Notes: generated from the sequence alone by a model not told the origin. A stretch of DNA of 64,000 bases from Adiantum capillus-veneris (GCA_014529385.2 CM043950.1:73008435-73072434); one strand, 5' to 3'; counted from the first letter of the stretch, positions 23,445 to 36,462 are shown. Made by a program: numbers and translations.

Positions 23445-25698
23445 GTGGAAATTTTATGCACATCCATAGATATCTCCCTCTTGATGCATATTCAGTGTAG
23501 CCTCTGTTAGCCGCTGCTAACAAGAATAAACTTTATGTTAATAAAAAGAAAAGTGAATTTTTCTTGCAAGAGATTCAGTATTTAGGTCACATTATCTCTC
23601 AAGATGGCATCCAAATGGATCCATCAAAGTTAGAGGTAACAAAACGATGGCTTAAACCAAGGAATTTTCATGAACTAAGAAGCTTTATAGGTATGTGTGC
23701 ATATTATAGATGCTTAATAGAAATGTTCTCACAAATTGCAAGACTATTACATGACCTAACAAAGAAGAAAGTTAGGTATACATGGTCTGCCAAAGAGAAA
23801 AATGTTTCAAAGGCTTAAAGAAAAGCTTATCTCTCAACATGTGCTTACACTACTGGATCTCTCAAAGCCATTTCAGGTCCAATGTGACGCTTGTGGTGAT
23901 TGCCTTGGAGCTGTTTTGCTCCAAGAAGGGCACTCCATAGCCTATGAAAGTCAAAGACTCGACCCCATTGAGCAAGCTCTAGACATATATGAAAAGTAAC
24001 TCCTCGTAGTTCTACATGCCTTAGACTCATGGAAGTACTATTTATTGGGGACTCCTTTCATTCTACGAATGGATCACCAAAGTCTTAAGTACTTCATGAC
24101 GCAGACCAAGCTCTCCGACAAACAAATGATGTGGGTAAATTTCCTTTCGCAATTTCATTTTCATATTGCTCACATTGCCAGCAAGCATAATAAAGTAGCC
24201 GATGGACTCTCAAGATGACCAAGAGTAAATGCGGTTTCCATAGCAACTCACAATGATCTATCTTCAATGATAGATGAGTATGCTATTGATCCTGATTTTA
24301 GAGATGTGATTTTAACAATTGCATTAGGGAAGAAAGAGGAACCATTTACTTTACAAGATGGTTATCTTCTGTTTGGCAAGAGACTATCCGTTACTAACTC
24401 ACTACATGAGAAAGTAATGTATGAATCTCATGCTCCTCCTTATGCGAAGAATAGAGGGATTCAGTCTACCCTAAAGGGGATTGAAACATATTTCTATTGG
24501 CCTACCATGAAAATAAACATACAAGAATATGTGTCTAAATGTGTGGTATGCCAAAAGACGAAGTTTGATAGAGGGAAGCAACCTAGATTTCTTCAACCTT
24601 TGCCAATCCCTAATTCACCATCTGTCCATGGATTTTATCTTTGGATTGCCTAAGTCTATCCATGGGAATACATGAATATGGAAAATAGTAGACAGGTTTA
24701 GTAAACAAGCTCATTTTATACATGTCAAAAAGACTGTCAAAGCCCATCAAATGGAAACCCTCTTCATTTCACAAATTTTCAAGTACCATGGCTTTCCAAT
24801 TTCCATAGTGTCGAATAGAGATCCTAAATGACAAGTAATTTTTGGAAGGATCTCTTTGAGAATTTAGGGACAAGGCTAAACTTCTCACCCACAAACGGAT
24901 GGCCAAAGTGAGATAGCTAACCTAACAAATCTTGATCTACTAAAAGCCTATGTAACGGAAGTAGATCAAAGGTCCCAATGGGAGAAGTACTTACCCTTAA
25001 TGGAGTATGCTTGCAATAACACTATACATACTTCTACGGGAAAAGCACCTTTTGAGGTAATTGAGGGAAGATCCAAAAGTCCACAGCTACTTAAGGTACA
25101 CGGGAAGATCTTAACTGCAGATGAGTATAGCCAAGACCTACAAGAATCTTCCAAAAGATTAAGGATGCTATCTCTATCTCACAACAAAGGCAAAAGGCTG
25201 CTGCTGACAAGCACAAAAGAGCCCAAGCCTTTAAAGAAAATGATTGGGTCTTGCTCAAATTTTTCAAGGCTCGATTAATGCGCACGATGGGCAAGAATCC
25301 TATGGGACACCAAAAGTACTTTGTTAAGTTAGCAAAAAAGGTACTATGGTCCCTTCCACATTCTTAAGCCAATCAATGAGATGGCCTATCAACTCAAGTT
25401 TCCCACCCATTGGCTCATACACAATGATTTCCATGTGAGCCTACTAAAGCTTTACAAAGGAGAGCCACCTCAAGAACCAACTATTGAAGACCCACCGGAG
25501 ATCGAGGACCAAGAGGAGGTGCTGCAGCCCGAGCCCATTCTCCGACATGAAGACAAGGTACTAAGAAGCGATATAACTATCAGACGATATCTTATTAAGT
25601 TTAAGAATTATCCTTTTGAAGATGCTAGATGGATGCAAGTCATACAATTCAAGGATAACCTAAACCTTGTCAATGCTTACAATGCTTCCCTAGAGTAA
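23445..25698 (+). pseudogene. pol: Chromovirus pol fragment: RT end, RNase H, integrase, chromodomain
   Basis: Ty3/gypsy pol read on the plus strand with several frameshifts and stops. 23445-23815 is the end of reverse transcriptase (NKLYVNKKKSEFF, QYLGHIISQDGI). 23802-24230 is RNase H (LDLSKPFQVQCDACGDCLGA, ALDSWKYYLLG, HNKVADGLSR). 24267-24653 holds the His/Cys integrase finger (CVVCQKTKFDRGKQP). 24690-25280 holds the integrase core and tail (HPQTDGQSEIANL, MEYACNNTIHTSTGKAPFEV). 25381-25698 ends with a chromodomain-like block (EDKVLRSDITIRRYLIKFKNYPFEDARW). Gag, protease and most of RT are missing: the fragment starts abruptly beside the previous LTR. It is closely related to the minus-strand copy at 50627-60174. 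Chromodomains in this class are known to guide integration to chromatin marks. Confidence 0.9.
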
Positions 25699-26048
25699 AA
25701 AAATGAACAAATGTTAAAATTGAGCAAAGTTTTTGTCTTATAAAACTCTCTTTTCTTTATTGTGCATAAAAATGAAGTAGTATGCATGCTTAGATCAAGT
25801 TTGCAGAGACGTCTCTCGAACACCAAGTAGAGCTTGTCACTCTACTATGGAAGATTGATAGGACTAATGTGCAGACGTACCTGCGGCAGCTTAGGCTCTC
25901 AAGCGCCAAATGGACTAGTCATCCATTCTGGAACGATGTTGTAGGGTAACATAGGGATCCTCTACCTGCTAGCGAAAAGGACTAGTGAATAGGCTTTGTC
26001 TTCTCAACCTCATAGTCAAGGACGACTATGATTTCAAGAGAGAGGTAA
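25699..26048 (+). other. Spacer between chromodomain and 3' LTR of the chromovirus
   Basis: Non-coding. It ends in a purine-rich stretch (AAGAGAGAGG) just before the LTR, a plausible polypurine tract. Confidence 0.5.
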
Positions 26049-27853
26049 TATCATGATAACTAATCTCTATTCTCCTAAATGATTTTCTCATGTTAAACTA
26101 TTCATTTAATATGGGAAAGTGTCAGAGGAGAAAAAGCTAGAATATTGGTTAAGTTGGCAGACAGGACACAGTAGGGATCCAAAGGAGGGAAAATAGGGAT
26201 ACAAAGGGGGGTCCATCTGCAAAAGAGAAAGGTGAAACAACGGGCTTAAAAGACCCTAAGTCTTAGCCCATTAAGACTTTCAAAATTCTAAGGTTCCAAA
26301 ATTCAAAGGTTGTGTCTAGGGAAATTGGATGCTTTGTGTGTGTACCAAAATAGTCTTCATGCATCCCTACATATGAGGGGGAGAGCCCTAGAAGTAGGAG
26401 AGGAGAAAGGAAAACACACACACACACACACACAAGATCCTTTACAAAAAAGAGAATGAGGGACACATGTCAGTTCCCTAGCCCAGATGCCCACAAGGTG
26501 TACTCAAATCCTATTGGATGGCCATGGAGGTGGACCAATCAGAATTAGTCTAGAGTAAATCTATTTTAATTAATTTTAAAACACTTAATAAAGAGACCAA
26601 TAAGAATTAATCTCTCTAGAAGACTATTGGACAGTCTCCCAATGGTCCAATGAGCATTCATCTGCCCAATGGCTTGCCTGATTCCTATTGGCCAGGAGAC
26701 AAATGGGTCCAATGAGAGTTTAGTTGCATTAATTAATTACCTAAAGCTCTCACAAAAGGGGAAAGGGGGACATATGTTAGAAGGCTATCAATTATGCTCT
26801 TGAAATTCCATTGGCTAAGTCTCGGGGAGGTCACCTAATAAAAATGTAACCTATCACGTGAGTTCAACAGAAGGGTATTTAAAGTTCTTGAAACTTACAG
26901 AAATATATATATAGAAGGGCATTATTTTTTCAAATTTGAAAAAAACTTACAGATTTTAAAAGAAAAGGTTACATTATATTCTTAAAAAAATTCACAGATA
27001 AGGGGTTTTACAAACATGTCTTGAACGCACATGATATGGTAGTTTTATACATAGTGAACCCCCCAAGGGCTAAGCCTGGGGAGGTCCAATAGGGTGTAAG
27101 CATGAGCAAATAGCAAGAGGGATCAACCAAGAGAGAGAGGGGGCTTATTTTATCAAGGCATTATTGCATACACACTCACACTAGTCCATGTGTGGAGTAA
27201 GAAGGCTCTCTCTCTCTCCTTTTCAAGATTTAATGGAAAGCTTATTACCTACTCCAAGCTTGTGAGAAGGGAGGCCTACACCAGCAAATCTTGGCTTTGT
27301 GATGCAAATCCAACCAAGAGCTAAGCTTCAATGCATGATCATCTCCTCTGCTATTTACTAAGCTAAGCTATGCTAATATGAGTGATTATGTGAGGAGATG
27401 TATATCTTTCTCATAAGACTGCTCCTTCTTTCTCTAATCTACTCTCATACCCCGCTAGCTCTCACCATCTTCAATGATGTGTGAGGTCTTGGGTCTGAGA
27501 CCGTGAGGGAACTAATGTCTTGTTTAATAAGTTTTTTGCTTAGTGCTTGAAGTTTCCATCTTCATTGCACTAGCTAGTATTGAAGGAACACAAAGAATTG
27601 TATTGTAAAATGTCTCTCTTGATGGGAGAAACCATAATACAAAGCCTTTTGGAGGGGGGACCGGCTCCATGTATATCCGGTCTTCAACTGTTGTCAATAG
27701 CTTAATTTCATTCTCTTTTGAAGTATTGTTCATGCTATCTAACTAGGTGTTATACTCTTTGTTGCTCTCTCCACCCAAGCACTCTTGTTATTCTCATTAG
27801 GAATCTATTCTAATGAAATTCTTACTATGTTCATGCTATTTTTCACTACGCAC
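26049..27853 (+). repeat. 3' LTR of the truncated chromovirus, about 1.8 kb
   Basis: Starts TATCATGATAACTAATCTC (TG of the related copies mutated to TA) and ends about ACTACGCA. It matches the reverse complement of 9286-10846 over its length, including GATTTTCTCATGTTAAACT near the start and AATCTATTCTAATGAAATTC near the end. The position after the pol fragment, same strand, makes it that element's 3' LTR. A CA run lies near 26415-26434. Confidence 0.75.
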
Positions 27854-27921
27854 AAGTTACTAGACCATTAAATGTTGCATGCATAAACAAAGAATGCATA
27901 CACACACATTGAGCGAGGAAA

Positions 27922-27924
<3 letters not shown>

Positions 27925-27973
<49 letters not shown>

Positions 27974-28010
27974 AGTAGAGAGAGAGAATGAGAGAGAGAG
28001 AGAGAAAGTA
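27925..28010. repeat. GA microsatellite
   Basis: Nearly pure GA to about 27970, then broken runs. It lies at the outer side of the TTAGATT array, matching the CT runs beside the equivalent array at 44330-44990. Confidence 0.85.
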
Positions 28011-28019
28011 GAGAAAATA

Positions 28020-28560
28020 TGAAATGAAATGTAATATTAAGATTTAGTGTTAGGTTAGATTTAGATCTAAGATTAAGTTAGATTACATTCAACTTATATT
28101 TAGAATTTATGCTAAATTTAAAATTAGGTTAGACTTAAGATTAGGCTAAGATTTAAATTAGATTTAAGATTAGGTTAGATTACATTTAGGTTTAGGTTGA
28201 GTTTTAGATTAGATTAGATTTAGATTTATGTTAGATTCAAAATTAGGGCAAGATTTAAGATTAGATTGGATTTATATTTAAGTTAAATTACATTTAGGTT
28301 TAGGATTTAATATTAGATTAGATTTAGGTTTATGTTGAGTTTAGGAATAGATTAGATTTAGATTTATGTTAGATTTAATATTAATGCAAGATTTAATATT
28401 AGCTAGGTTAGATTTAAGATTAGATTAGATTTAGATTTAAGTTAGATTACATTTAGGTTTAGATTAGATTAGATTGAGGTTTATCTTGAGTTTAAGATTA
28501 GATTAGATCTAGATTTAAGATTAGATTATATTACATTTAGGTTATATTTTAGGGCATGTC
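28020..28560 (+). repeat. TTAGATT/TTAGGTTAGATTTA repeat array in the CACTA 5' region
   Basis: Dozens of irregular copies of TTAGATT, TTTAGGTT and TTAAGATTAG. The array is the reverse complement of the array at 44330-44990. Both lie upstream of a tnp2 gene, so the array belongs to the transposon family. Confidence 0.8.
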
Positions 28561-29121
28561 AATGAAGGCTTTGCCCAAAGAGAAAACACTAGGTACACAA
28601 CAATATGTATATTTCCATCAGAGTCTGGCACCTATTAACTCACCCACTAACCATGTTCAATTAGCTCAAAATCACCATATGTTCAATTAGGTTAGATTTA
28701 AGATTAGATTTTGGATTTAGTTTTTATATTAAAGTCTATCTTCAAGATTACAGAAAAAAATAGAGTTAGGTGAACGTTGATCCCTCTCTTCCTCTCCATG
28801 TGAACTTAAGTTGGAAATCTTTCAATGACATGATACTCATATTGGAGGCCAATATATAAGTAATCCCTCAAACAAGGATCTGCTGTGAAGAGATGTTAAG
28901 ATGCTGTGAATTGCTACAGCTAGAGAAGAGGCAAAGGGATTTTGTCCACGACATGCACTGTCATGTAGACGTGGATGTGTAGATTTCTCGTACCCACGAA
29001 TATAGGCATTGACCAATAAAGATGAGATTATAACCCGATGGTTCTAATCTCCATGCACCTCTTGACCGAGGTATGCAAGGATTGGACATGACTAGAGAAT
29101 GTGAGGTAGTTTACAGTGTGA

Positions 29122-29217
<96 letters not shown>

Positions 29218-29276
29218 CAGAGGATGCCAATAGAAGATTAAATTTATGTCTAGATTACAAGGTTTTTACATTCATT

Positions 29277-31642
29277 ATGAGTAGTGACGACGATGTGGGG
29301 CCGTCCAACCAAAACACCTATCTCTCAACAAGGATCTTATGTCCTTGTAATCAATACAAACATGCTGTGCGACGGATAAGACACATTTCTTTGCAGCACA
29401 TTCGTGAATTTGGCGAGTTTGATCCATGTATTATAGATCGAGTTTCTGCCAATTATAACTCATTGGACTCTGACGTTGGCCATGAGACAACAATCTTGCA
29501 ACCCAGTAGACGTGTTCGTAGGTGCTTTGGTAATGGAAGCATATGTGAGGCCACAAGATGTAGGCTCTCATAGCTCGGAGGATGATCATGCAAAACACAT
29601 TCCCAATGAGGCAATGTTTGAGCCCGAGATTGATGAAATGATTGAGACGATCATGGATTCAGAAAGGCTTATCTATGATTATATGAAAAGTGAAGCCGAT
29701 ACGCCATTGTATGACGGAGCACGTGTGTCTAGATTGAAGGCGCTCCTGGTTCTTCCCAACATGCAAGCAAAGTTTGGATGGAGTGACACTAGCGTTACAA
29801 CGCTTTTTAGGTTATCTACTACAATGTGTTTACTTCAACAAAAAACTCTAGATGTATAATGATCTGATACATTATTTACACAAGTGTACCACATTTTTTT
29901 TGCTATGTAGATTGCTCAAAGAGCACATATTGCCAACCGATAATGTGATGCTAGCTTCCAAAGAGGAAGAAAGAAAGATCTTGTAAAAGTTGGGGATGGA
30001 TTACAATTCGATTCACGCTTGTCCTAACAACTGTATTCTTTTCAGAGGGGAATACATAGACATGGAGAAGTGTCCAAAATTTGATTCTGAGAGGTATCAA
30101 GTAGACCTCCACGGACAAAAAATTCCACAAAAGATGTTTTGACATTTTTCTCTGCTTCCTCGCATCAAGCATTTCTTCAAATGTAAGTCCATGGCCGTCC
30201 TAGCATCATGGCACGAGGAGAATAGATCTTCAGATGGTGTGCTACAAATTCCTGTAGACTTCATAGCTTAGAAACATATAGACGATACATGGTCGGATTT
30301 TGCAAGGGAAGCTCAAAATTTGCGCATAGGCCTGGCTATGGATGGGGTAAATCCATTTGGTCAAAGATCAACATCTTACAGTGTATGGCCCGTTGTCATC
30401 GTCAGCTACAGCATTCCACCGTGGTTGACCACCAAGAAGGGGCACCTGTTTCTAAGCTTGATTGTGCCAGGGCAGTATAAATTGAAGAATATGGATGTGT
30501 ATCTTTGTCCACTATTGAAAGAGATACAATAATTGTGGATTGGCATAGAAGTGGTGGATAAGAGCCGACACACAGGTCGACGGAATGCTTTGATGAGAGG
30601 CATTCTAATGTGGATTGGCATGCATGACTATCCCGGACTAACAGAATGCTCAAGTGATTTACACTCAAACTCAAACACTATAAATCTTGGTTTTTCTCAA
30701 AGCTTATTAATTGTCATGTGTATACATGCAGGGCTTCAAACAAGCGTATATAGAGCATGTGTCACATGTGGACCTAGACTTAGTGCACGTCAGGCACGCT
30801 CACCGTAGAAGCAAATCTACGAAGGTCATCAAGCGTATCTTCCAGAGAATCATGAGTTACGTGATGGTTTATTGGAAAGAGAGCCCACAAGGATGTCTAC
30901 ACAAGCATGGTTAGAGCAGAAGGATATATGTGATGACGGTTTGCCCCCAGGGATGAAGAGACTCTCTCTATAGTACGAGTTACCATATTGGCCCTCGAGA
31001 CTCATGATCAATCACTTGCTCGATCCAATGCACATATTCAAGAATGTGAATAATTTGATGTGGGACCATCTGACTGGCAAGAAAGATACTTTTGGAGCCA
31101 CGATTGATCTTAGAAATGTGGATCATATGGAGAAATATTGGCTGCAGACAGCACCCGATGGATCGATAAAACTCACTAAAGTGCCATGGATTTTGACAGG
31201 AGCCCAAGAGTGCAAATCAAAAGAGACCATTCAATTTGTGCAAACCCCCACTAGCGTAATGCACTTGCTCCAAATGTGTTTCACTAAAAAAGGGAATCTT
31301 ATTGGTTTGAAGTCACACGACTGGCATAAAATGTGTCAGGTATGTTTGAAGTGGAATATATCATAGTGGAAATTGTGTAACAAATTTATGTGTGGACTTT
31401 AATATCATTGCTAGACGTGTTTTGCAGTTTATTTAACAGGTGGCCATTCAGGGATGTTTGTTCCTGATGTCCGCAACACAATCTACAAACTTTAAAAGTT
31501 TGGTGCAATGGATCTCACAAAAGGAAATCAATGTAGACTCCATACCATTAGCCAAAGTAAATGCTGCGGAGGTTGTGAGCAAACATACAATCAATAGACA
31601 ATTAGTGGCACATTTGAGTTTGGGAGTTGTCGATATGTTCAT
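29277..31642 (+). pseudogene. tnp2: CACTA transposase (tnp2) with Transpos_assoc and partial DUF4218
   Basis: ATG at 29277 (MSSDDDVGPSN) is chosen because upstream codons come from a GA microsatellite (29126-29214). ILCPCNQYKHAVRRIRHISL near 29330 fits the transposase-associated zinc domain. After a frameshift near 29480, ADTPLYDGARVSRLK is the pre-tnp2 region. The tnp2 core runs about 29900-31330: IHACPNNCILFRGEY, then AMDGVNPFGQRSTSYSVWP, NMDVYLCPLL, LMINHLLDPMHIFKNV. It is cut by stops, for example TGA at about 30139 and TAA at about 30530, and by frameshifts. GLKSHDWHKMCQ starts DUF4218 and is followed by a 100 bp GT-AG intron (31340-31439), then VAIQGC and ISQKEINVDSI. DUF4218 then breaks off. 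The product would cut and move CACTA ends in the nucleus; this copy is dead. Confidence 0.88.
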
Positions 31643-33179
31643 GTGAAAAATATCAATTCTGATTGTTTAAAGAAAGATATTTTCTACAATAGCAACCTCA
31701 AGTTTCCACTACAGTCTTGGAGGAATGACATCAGATGTCCGATAAATAATCAAAACTGTTGAGTTGCAGAATACTATGATGGGTTGATAATCGTTTTGAA
31801 TGTTAATCTGGACGATCATTCGGACACAGCAGAGGAGGCCAAGAGCATTCACCGTTCAGTCTCACTGGTGACAAGTTGGTGCAACCACGTAGTGGTGCTT
31901 TGTGTGTTTCAAAAGGTGTTCACCTACTAGAGGGAGCTTTGTCAACAAATGTGCTCCCTACCATCCCCATCCGTGATCATCATTATGTAATTCTCATTAT
32001 GTAACTATTAGACTTGACAGAGGACTATTGCCTTTTTATAGTTGCTTAAAATCTACAAGAGGATGGCAGTATAATCAACCCTGCTGATGACAAGTATTAT
32101 GCCATGGATGCTCATGTAACAGCGGATGAGTTTATCAGACCAACAGAGTCACTAGCAATGATATACAAGGATCCAATCGCATGTGCCGCGACGCTTCCAA
32201 CGGAGTCGAAGTTCAGGGCGGTACAAGAGAGGCTTGGAATCACAGAGATGGGGAGAAGTGATTCATCAACAACATTGACATCGTCCTTATCCTCTGCAAA
32301 TGAGAGTACACTTGACTTATGGAATGCTTCTTGACTTGTACACTTGACTCAAAGAAGACAAAAATTAGAAGGTATACTCCTATATAAATATTTTTTTGCA
32401 TCCCTGTATGAGAGTTTCATGTGTATATACCAACACTTGGCTTTTATTTCCCGTAGCTCGTAGTATATGGTGATAAGTTCATTCCTCGTCCCTGTGGACG
32501 AGGTAAAGGAGACTTGGAAAAGAATTCCTCTCTTGTTTGGTACTTGGAGAATTTGAACGCTCCAGATTTCCTCTGCTTCCATTCCAGTTTCTCCAAAGAC
32601 AAGGCTGAATTTCCCCTTTTTGTATTGAAAACACTCTCAAGATATCTAGGAGGCGTGGCCATCAGATGGAGCGCAGACAAGGTGATGCTGCTAGACAAGT
32701 AAGCAGAGGTCTCAATTTTTGGTGTAGGGCCTAGCATGTATAGCCTGCACAGTTGATAATTTTTGACACATGTTGCGTATGGTATAGATTGTGGAATCAC
32801 AGACCCATGCCATTTGCCATCTCCTTTGCAAGCTCGCACTCATCTAGCTTGATGACAAACTTCAGGACGACGTTGCACTCTTTAGCAGTGACATCGAACA
32901 ACTACACAATGTATGACTGCAGCGCAATGATATCATAACAAATATTTCTATGATTGTCATAGAAAATTTTTCTCCTTTTGGCAATCTGTATGTCGATTCA
33001 ATGTGGAAAGGAGTTCCTAGCTTTTGAAGCACCTCCTCATTGACTTCACCGTCTTGTTTTTTGAATAGATAAAGGGTTTGGAAGAACTATGCTCCACTTC
33101 CTTGTTAGGGTGAAGCAAAGATCTACACAAGCATGTTAGCAGTAAGAGATGTCCAAGTTTATGAATATAATCCTAAGAA
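31643..33179. other. Downstream part of the first CACTA and unassigned DNA
   Basis: A 76-codon plus frame (32104-32334, MDAHVTADEFIRPTESLAMI) is protein-like and may be the 3' end of a transposon gene. On the minus strand about 32840-32935 the frame reads LFDVTAKECNVVLKFVIKL, possibly the C-terminal side of the gene at 33180-33720. Neither is recognised. Homology to the second CACTA stops near 31640. Confidence 0.35.
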
Positions 33180-33720
33180 TTATAGATGCACGCACTTGAT
33201 GGCTTGCACTCTTTTCTTAATTCCTTCCGAGCCAACTTTCAAGTCCTCGATGTCTCTTAATTTTCTTTCTCTTTGGCAAAGACCTAGCACTATTTTTTTT
33301 TTCTCTGAGTTGTTGTGTAATCTCTTTGATGGTGTCCTTGCTGCCTTCAACCTGTTGAGTACATTGCACGATTTTGTGGTGTAAGCGGACAGTCTCGCTC
33401 TATACAATATCTCTCTCTTGTTGCAAAACATCATTTCTTGTAGCCAACAACTTAGTGTAGCCATACAAGCCATGGTGGCCATCTCTGACATAGTTCACTA
33501 AGGATGGAATATCCTTCAAAGGTGGAGTGGAGTTTGTGACGGGATGCTTTGGATACATTTTGCCATCCAGCCAAAGGTCCACATTTTTCATGTCCTGTGA
33601 TCTTAAGTAATCCTTTGAAGCTTCAAAAGCGTTTGCTGTTTGTTTTTCTTGCAGAGGGGTTCATACTCTCGTGAGAGCTCTATGTGCATGTGATATATAT
33701 CTCTCCTATTCCTCGTAGAA
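33180..33720 (-). pseudogene. Second copy of the unknown NVDLW-domain family
   Basis: The minus-strand frame from about 33685 reads AFEASKDYLRSQDMKNVDLW followed by LDGKMYP, then SLVNYVRDGHHGLYGYTKLL. This parallels the block at 2310-2627: F-x2-SK, YL, NVDLW-x2-G, YP, and GL-x-GY. After one in-frame TAG at about 33400 the same frame continues as a coiled-coil-like stretch (SETVRLHHKIVQCTQQVEGS), again as in the first copy. Further frameshifts follow. The transposase-like part seen at 734-1702 is not evident here. It lies just beyond the CACTA remnant, on the opposite strand. Function unknown. Confidence 0.5.
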
Positions 33721-34148
33721 GCTCTTCATGGAGACGCTACAAGTGTTGACTGAGACATGACTGATCAAAACTGTGTGTAGAAGGAGGTGGGGGCGATTAA
33801 AGGATGGAAAATTGAATATCATGCGCGCGAGAGAGATCGCAGGAGGGAATAGGGGGGAAGAAGGAGGCGAGGAAACAGAGCTTAGTTTTCAAAAATGCAA
33901 AAAATTGAGATATTTGGCATTGAATATAGTAGCGGCCGCGCACAGTGAAGTGTTATCATGACTGGAATACTTTTTGGGTTTTTTAATAAATGTAGCTTGC
34001 ATGAATAAGATATCTAGATTTTAGAAAACATGTATGAAAAAGGGTTAAAATTAATTTTCTATTATGTCTCTCTATGCTGACATGGCATTTCTTACAAGGC
34101 CCAAATTTGAGTCCAAACTTTTCCTAATGTCAAAGTGGTTTTATAAGT
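33721..34148. other. Non-coding flank
   Basis: Purine-rich at 33780-33880 (GGAGGAGGCGAGGAAACAG), a NotI-like GCGGCCGC at about 33935, then AT-rich. A 62-codon plus frame is not supported. Confidence 0.4.
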
Positions 34149-34151
34149 ACA

Positions 34152-34184
<33 letters not shown>
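34149..34184. repeat. CA microsatellite
   Basis: ACACACACATACACACAC continuing to ACACATG. Confidence 0.9.
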
Positions 34185-34185
<1 letters not shown>

Positions 34186-36211
34186 TGCCGGTGGAGTTGT
34201 GACTTGGAGTGATAATTTGATGCAATTCTTGACATAAATGTTAGTGTACTAACCCATTCAATTGCTGATTTAGGTGCAACTTTTCATTGAAAATTAGACA
34301 CAACAAAATTGGTTCAATTTTGTGTGTATTGGTATGCGCCTATGTGTAGGCAAAGTGCACAAAATTGACTGCAATTCTATGACAATGTTGATACCAATTG
34401 ATTGATTTGAAGTTATTTGAGGTTTATGATCATCAAATTGATTATGGCAAATGGTTTTAAGTTTGCAAATTGCATCGTTATGCTGTCGGAATTCGGTAAA
34501 TTTATGTATGTATAAGCTTGTAAGTGTGTTAATTGTGCATGATTACACAATTTTAAATTGATTTGAATGATTGAATAAATGTGAAAATGAGATGGTGAAA
34601 ATCTTGATTTGATTATGATTGTTGGACCAAAATGGGAACATTTGAATTAGACCACTAATTAGACGAACTTTCGGGTCAAATTTGAGTCAAAAACAACAAA
34701 AAAATGATCCACAAATTTGCGTGGCATATTGATAGTTGATTGATTGGATGATGTAACTACATTTCATAATGTTGCAAATTGAGTTGAATTGGATGCATAT
34801 ATTTTTTTAAAAAGGTACTTTTTTGGCTATTCTTTGTTATTTTTTAATATTTTTTGAAAATTTATTAATTGAATTTTTAATTTATAACCAAACAAAGATG
34901 AAAATAGAAAACCTTGATGTGAAATGTCAATCTAGAGCATGTTTTGTGACTATGTGACCTTTTTCTAAATTTCTGGCTATTCTTTGAACATTTTAAGCGT
35001 ATTCTACGAGTCTCGAGCAATTTTTTTAACTTTTATATCGTTTTCAATTTTTGAAAAGAAAATGTGCGCGTGCACACACACCGACAACATTCCACCACTC
35101 CCTCTCTTTTTTCCATTTTTTGGTAGATTTTTTACCTATTTTATTTTTATTTTGCTTAATTTTAGTTTTAGCTTTTTCTTTTGATTTTTCTTTTTTATTT
35201 TGGTTTGAAAATGTCTTTTTATGAAGATTTAGGATTGGTGATTTAAAAAAACACAAAAACATTTAAATTTCTAATTTTGAAACAAAAAATGATGAAAATA
35301 GAAAAACCTAATGTGAATTGTCAATCTAGAGCATGTTTTGTGACTCCATGACCTTTTTCTAATTGTCATGCTATTTTTCCAACATTTTTAGCGTATTTTT
35401 TGACACTCAATTTTTTTAAAAAAACTTTTATATTGTTTTTTATTTTTGGACAGAAAACGCACACAGAGACAGAGACACAACATTCCACCATTCCCTCTTT
35501 GATTTTTTGGGTGAAAAAAAATGTTGACCTTTTTGAGGCCCAATTTACTTATTTTTTATTTTAAATTTCATTTATTTTTATTTAATCTCATTTCATTCAA
35601 TTTTTATTTCATTTTTATTTCCGTTTTATTGAATTTTCATTTGATTTCAATTGAGTCATTTTATTTTATTTTCATTTCATTTTGTTTGAATTTCAATTTA
35701 TTTCAAATTTCAATTCATTTATTAAAAAACCCCCAAAAAAACAAAAAAATCTACAAATTCCAAAAAATCAAAACTGAAATTTGAAAAGCTAAGGAGAAAA
35801 TCGCTAAAATCCCAGAAAATTTTGAAATTCAAAAATTTAAAAAAACTCACAAAACCCTCCTCAAAAAACAAAATTCACAAAAAAACAATCCAATATAGAG
35901 AAATTTTGATGAAAAAACAAAAATATTTACAAAAGCTGACAAAATATAATTTAGAAAAAAATCCAAAAACCAGAGAATTTAAATTAAAAAAAAAACAATT
36001 TTATTCATAAAAAAAGAAAATTGAGAAATTTTTAGAAAAAAATCATCAAAAACTAAAGAACACAAAAAAAAATTTAAAAACCAAAAACATTTAGCATTTG
36101 TTTTTCTCACTTCTTCTTTTGAGTCCTTTTTTTTAACTTTTTCTTTTTATTTCTTGTTTTATTCATTTTCCTTTTAATTTTATAGTTGTTTGATTGTTTT
36201 TCTTTATATGT

Positions 36212-36220
<9 letters not shown>
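34185..36220. other. AT-rich non-coding DNA with an internal direct duplication
   Basis: Two direct copies about 390 bp apart share GTCAATCTAGAGCATGTTTT, GACCTTTTTCTAA and AGCGTATT, at about 34915-35010 and 35310-35400. Each is followed by a T-rich tract and a CATTCCACCA motif. Sequence from 35520 is almost pure A/T. The module 36105-36220 recurs at 47428-47525. No gene seen. Confidence 0.65.

Positions 36221-36279
<59 letters not shown>
36221..36279. repeat. TA microsatellite
   Basis: Pure (TA)n, flanked on the right by AAAAACCAAAAGATCCAAAA, which also follows the (TA)n run at 47526-47558. Confidence 0.9.
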
Positions 36280-36285
<6 letters not shown>

Positions 36286-36394
36286 ACCAAAAGATCCAAA
36301 AACTCAAAAAAAATGAAAAAAGGATTGCATTTCTCTTCCTTGTTTTTTCTCCTTGCTTCTCACACGCGTCCCTTATCCCGTACGCCAAGATCAT

Positions 36395-36395
36395 G

Positions 36396-36462
<67 letters not shown>

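Larger units (their letters stand above)
28020..32340 (+). mobile_element. CACTA (En/Spm) transposon remnant, plus orientation; ends not found
   Basis: A tnp2 transposase gene (29277-31642) is preceded by an array of TTAGATT-type repeats and by 200 bp of leader (about 28860-29066) also found in the second CACTA at about 44020-44240. I found no CACTA-type terminus: a CACTACG at 27844 belongs to the neighbouring LTR. The limits given are those of recognisable content. Confidence 0.75.

Noticed and set aside
27844-27860. CACTACG as left terminus of the first CACTA
   Set aside because: The stretch aligns with the end of the solo LTR at 9286 (reverse complement GTCTACACACAAG), so it is LTR sequence. 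It also lacks the TAGCGAC subterminal motifs.
28020-28560. Interstitial telomere repeat
   Set aside because: Units such as TTAGATT and TTAAGATTAG are not TTTAGGG and are irregular. The same array recurs inside the other CACTA.
29073-29276. Glu-Arg repeat N-terminus for the tnp2 gene
   Set aside because: It is translation of a GA microsatellite. The transposase start at 29277 fits the family better.
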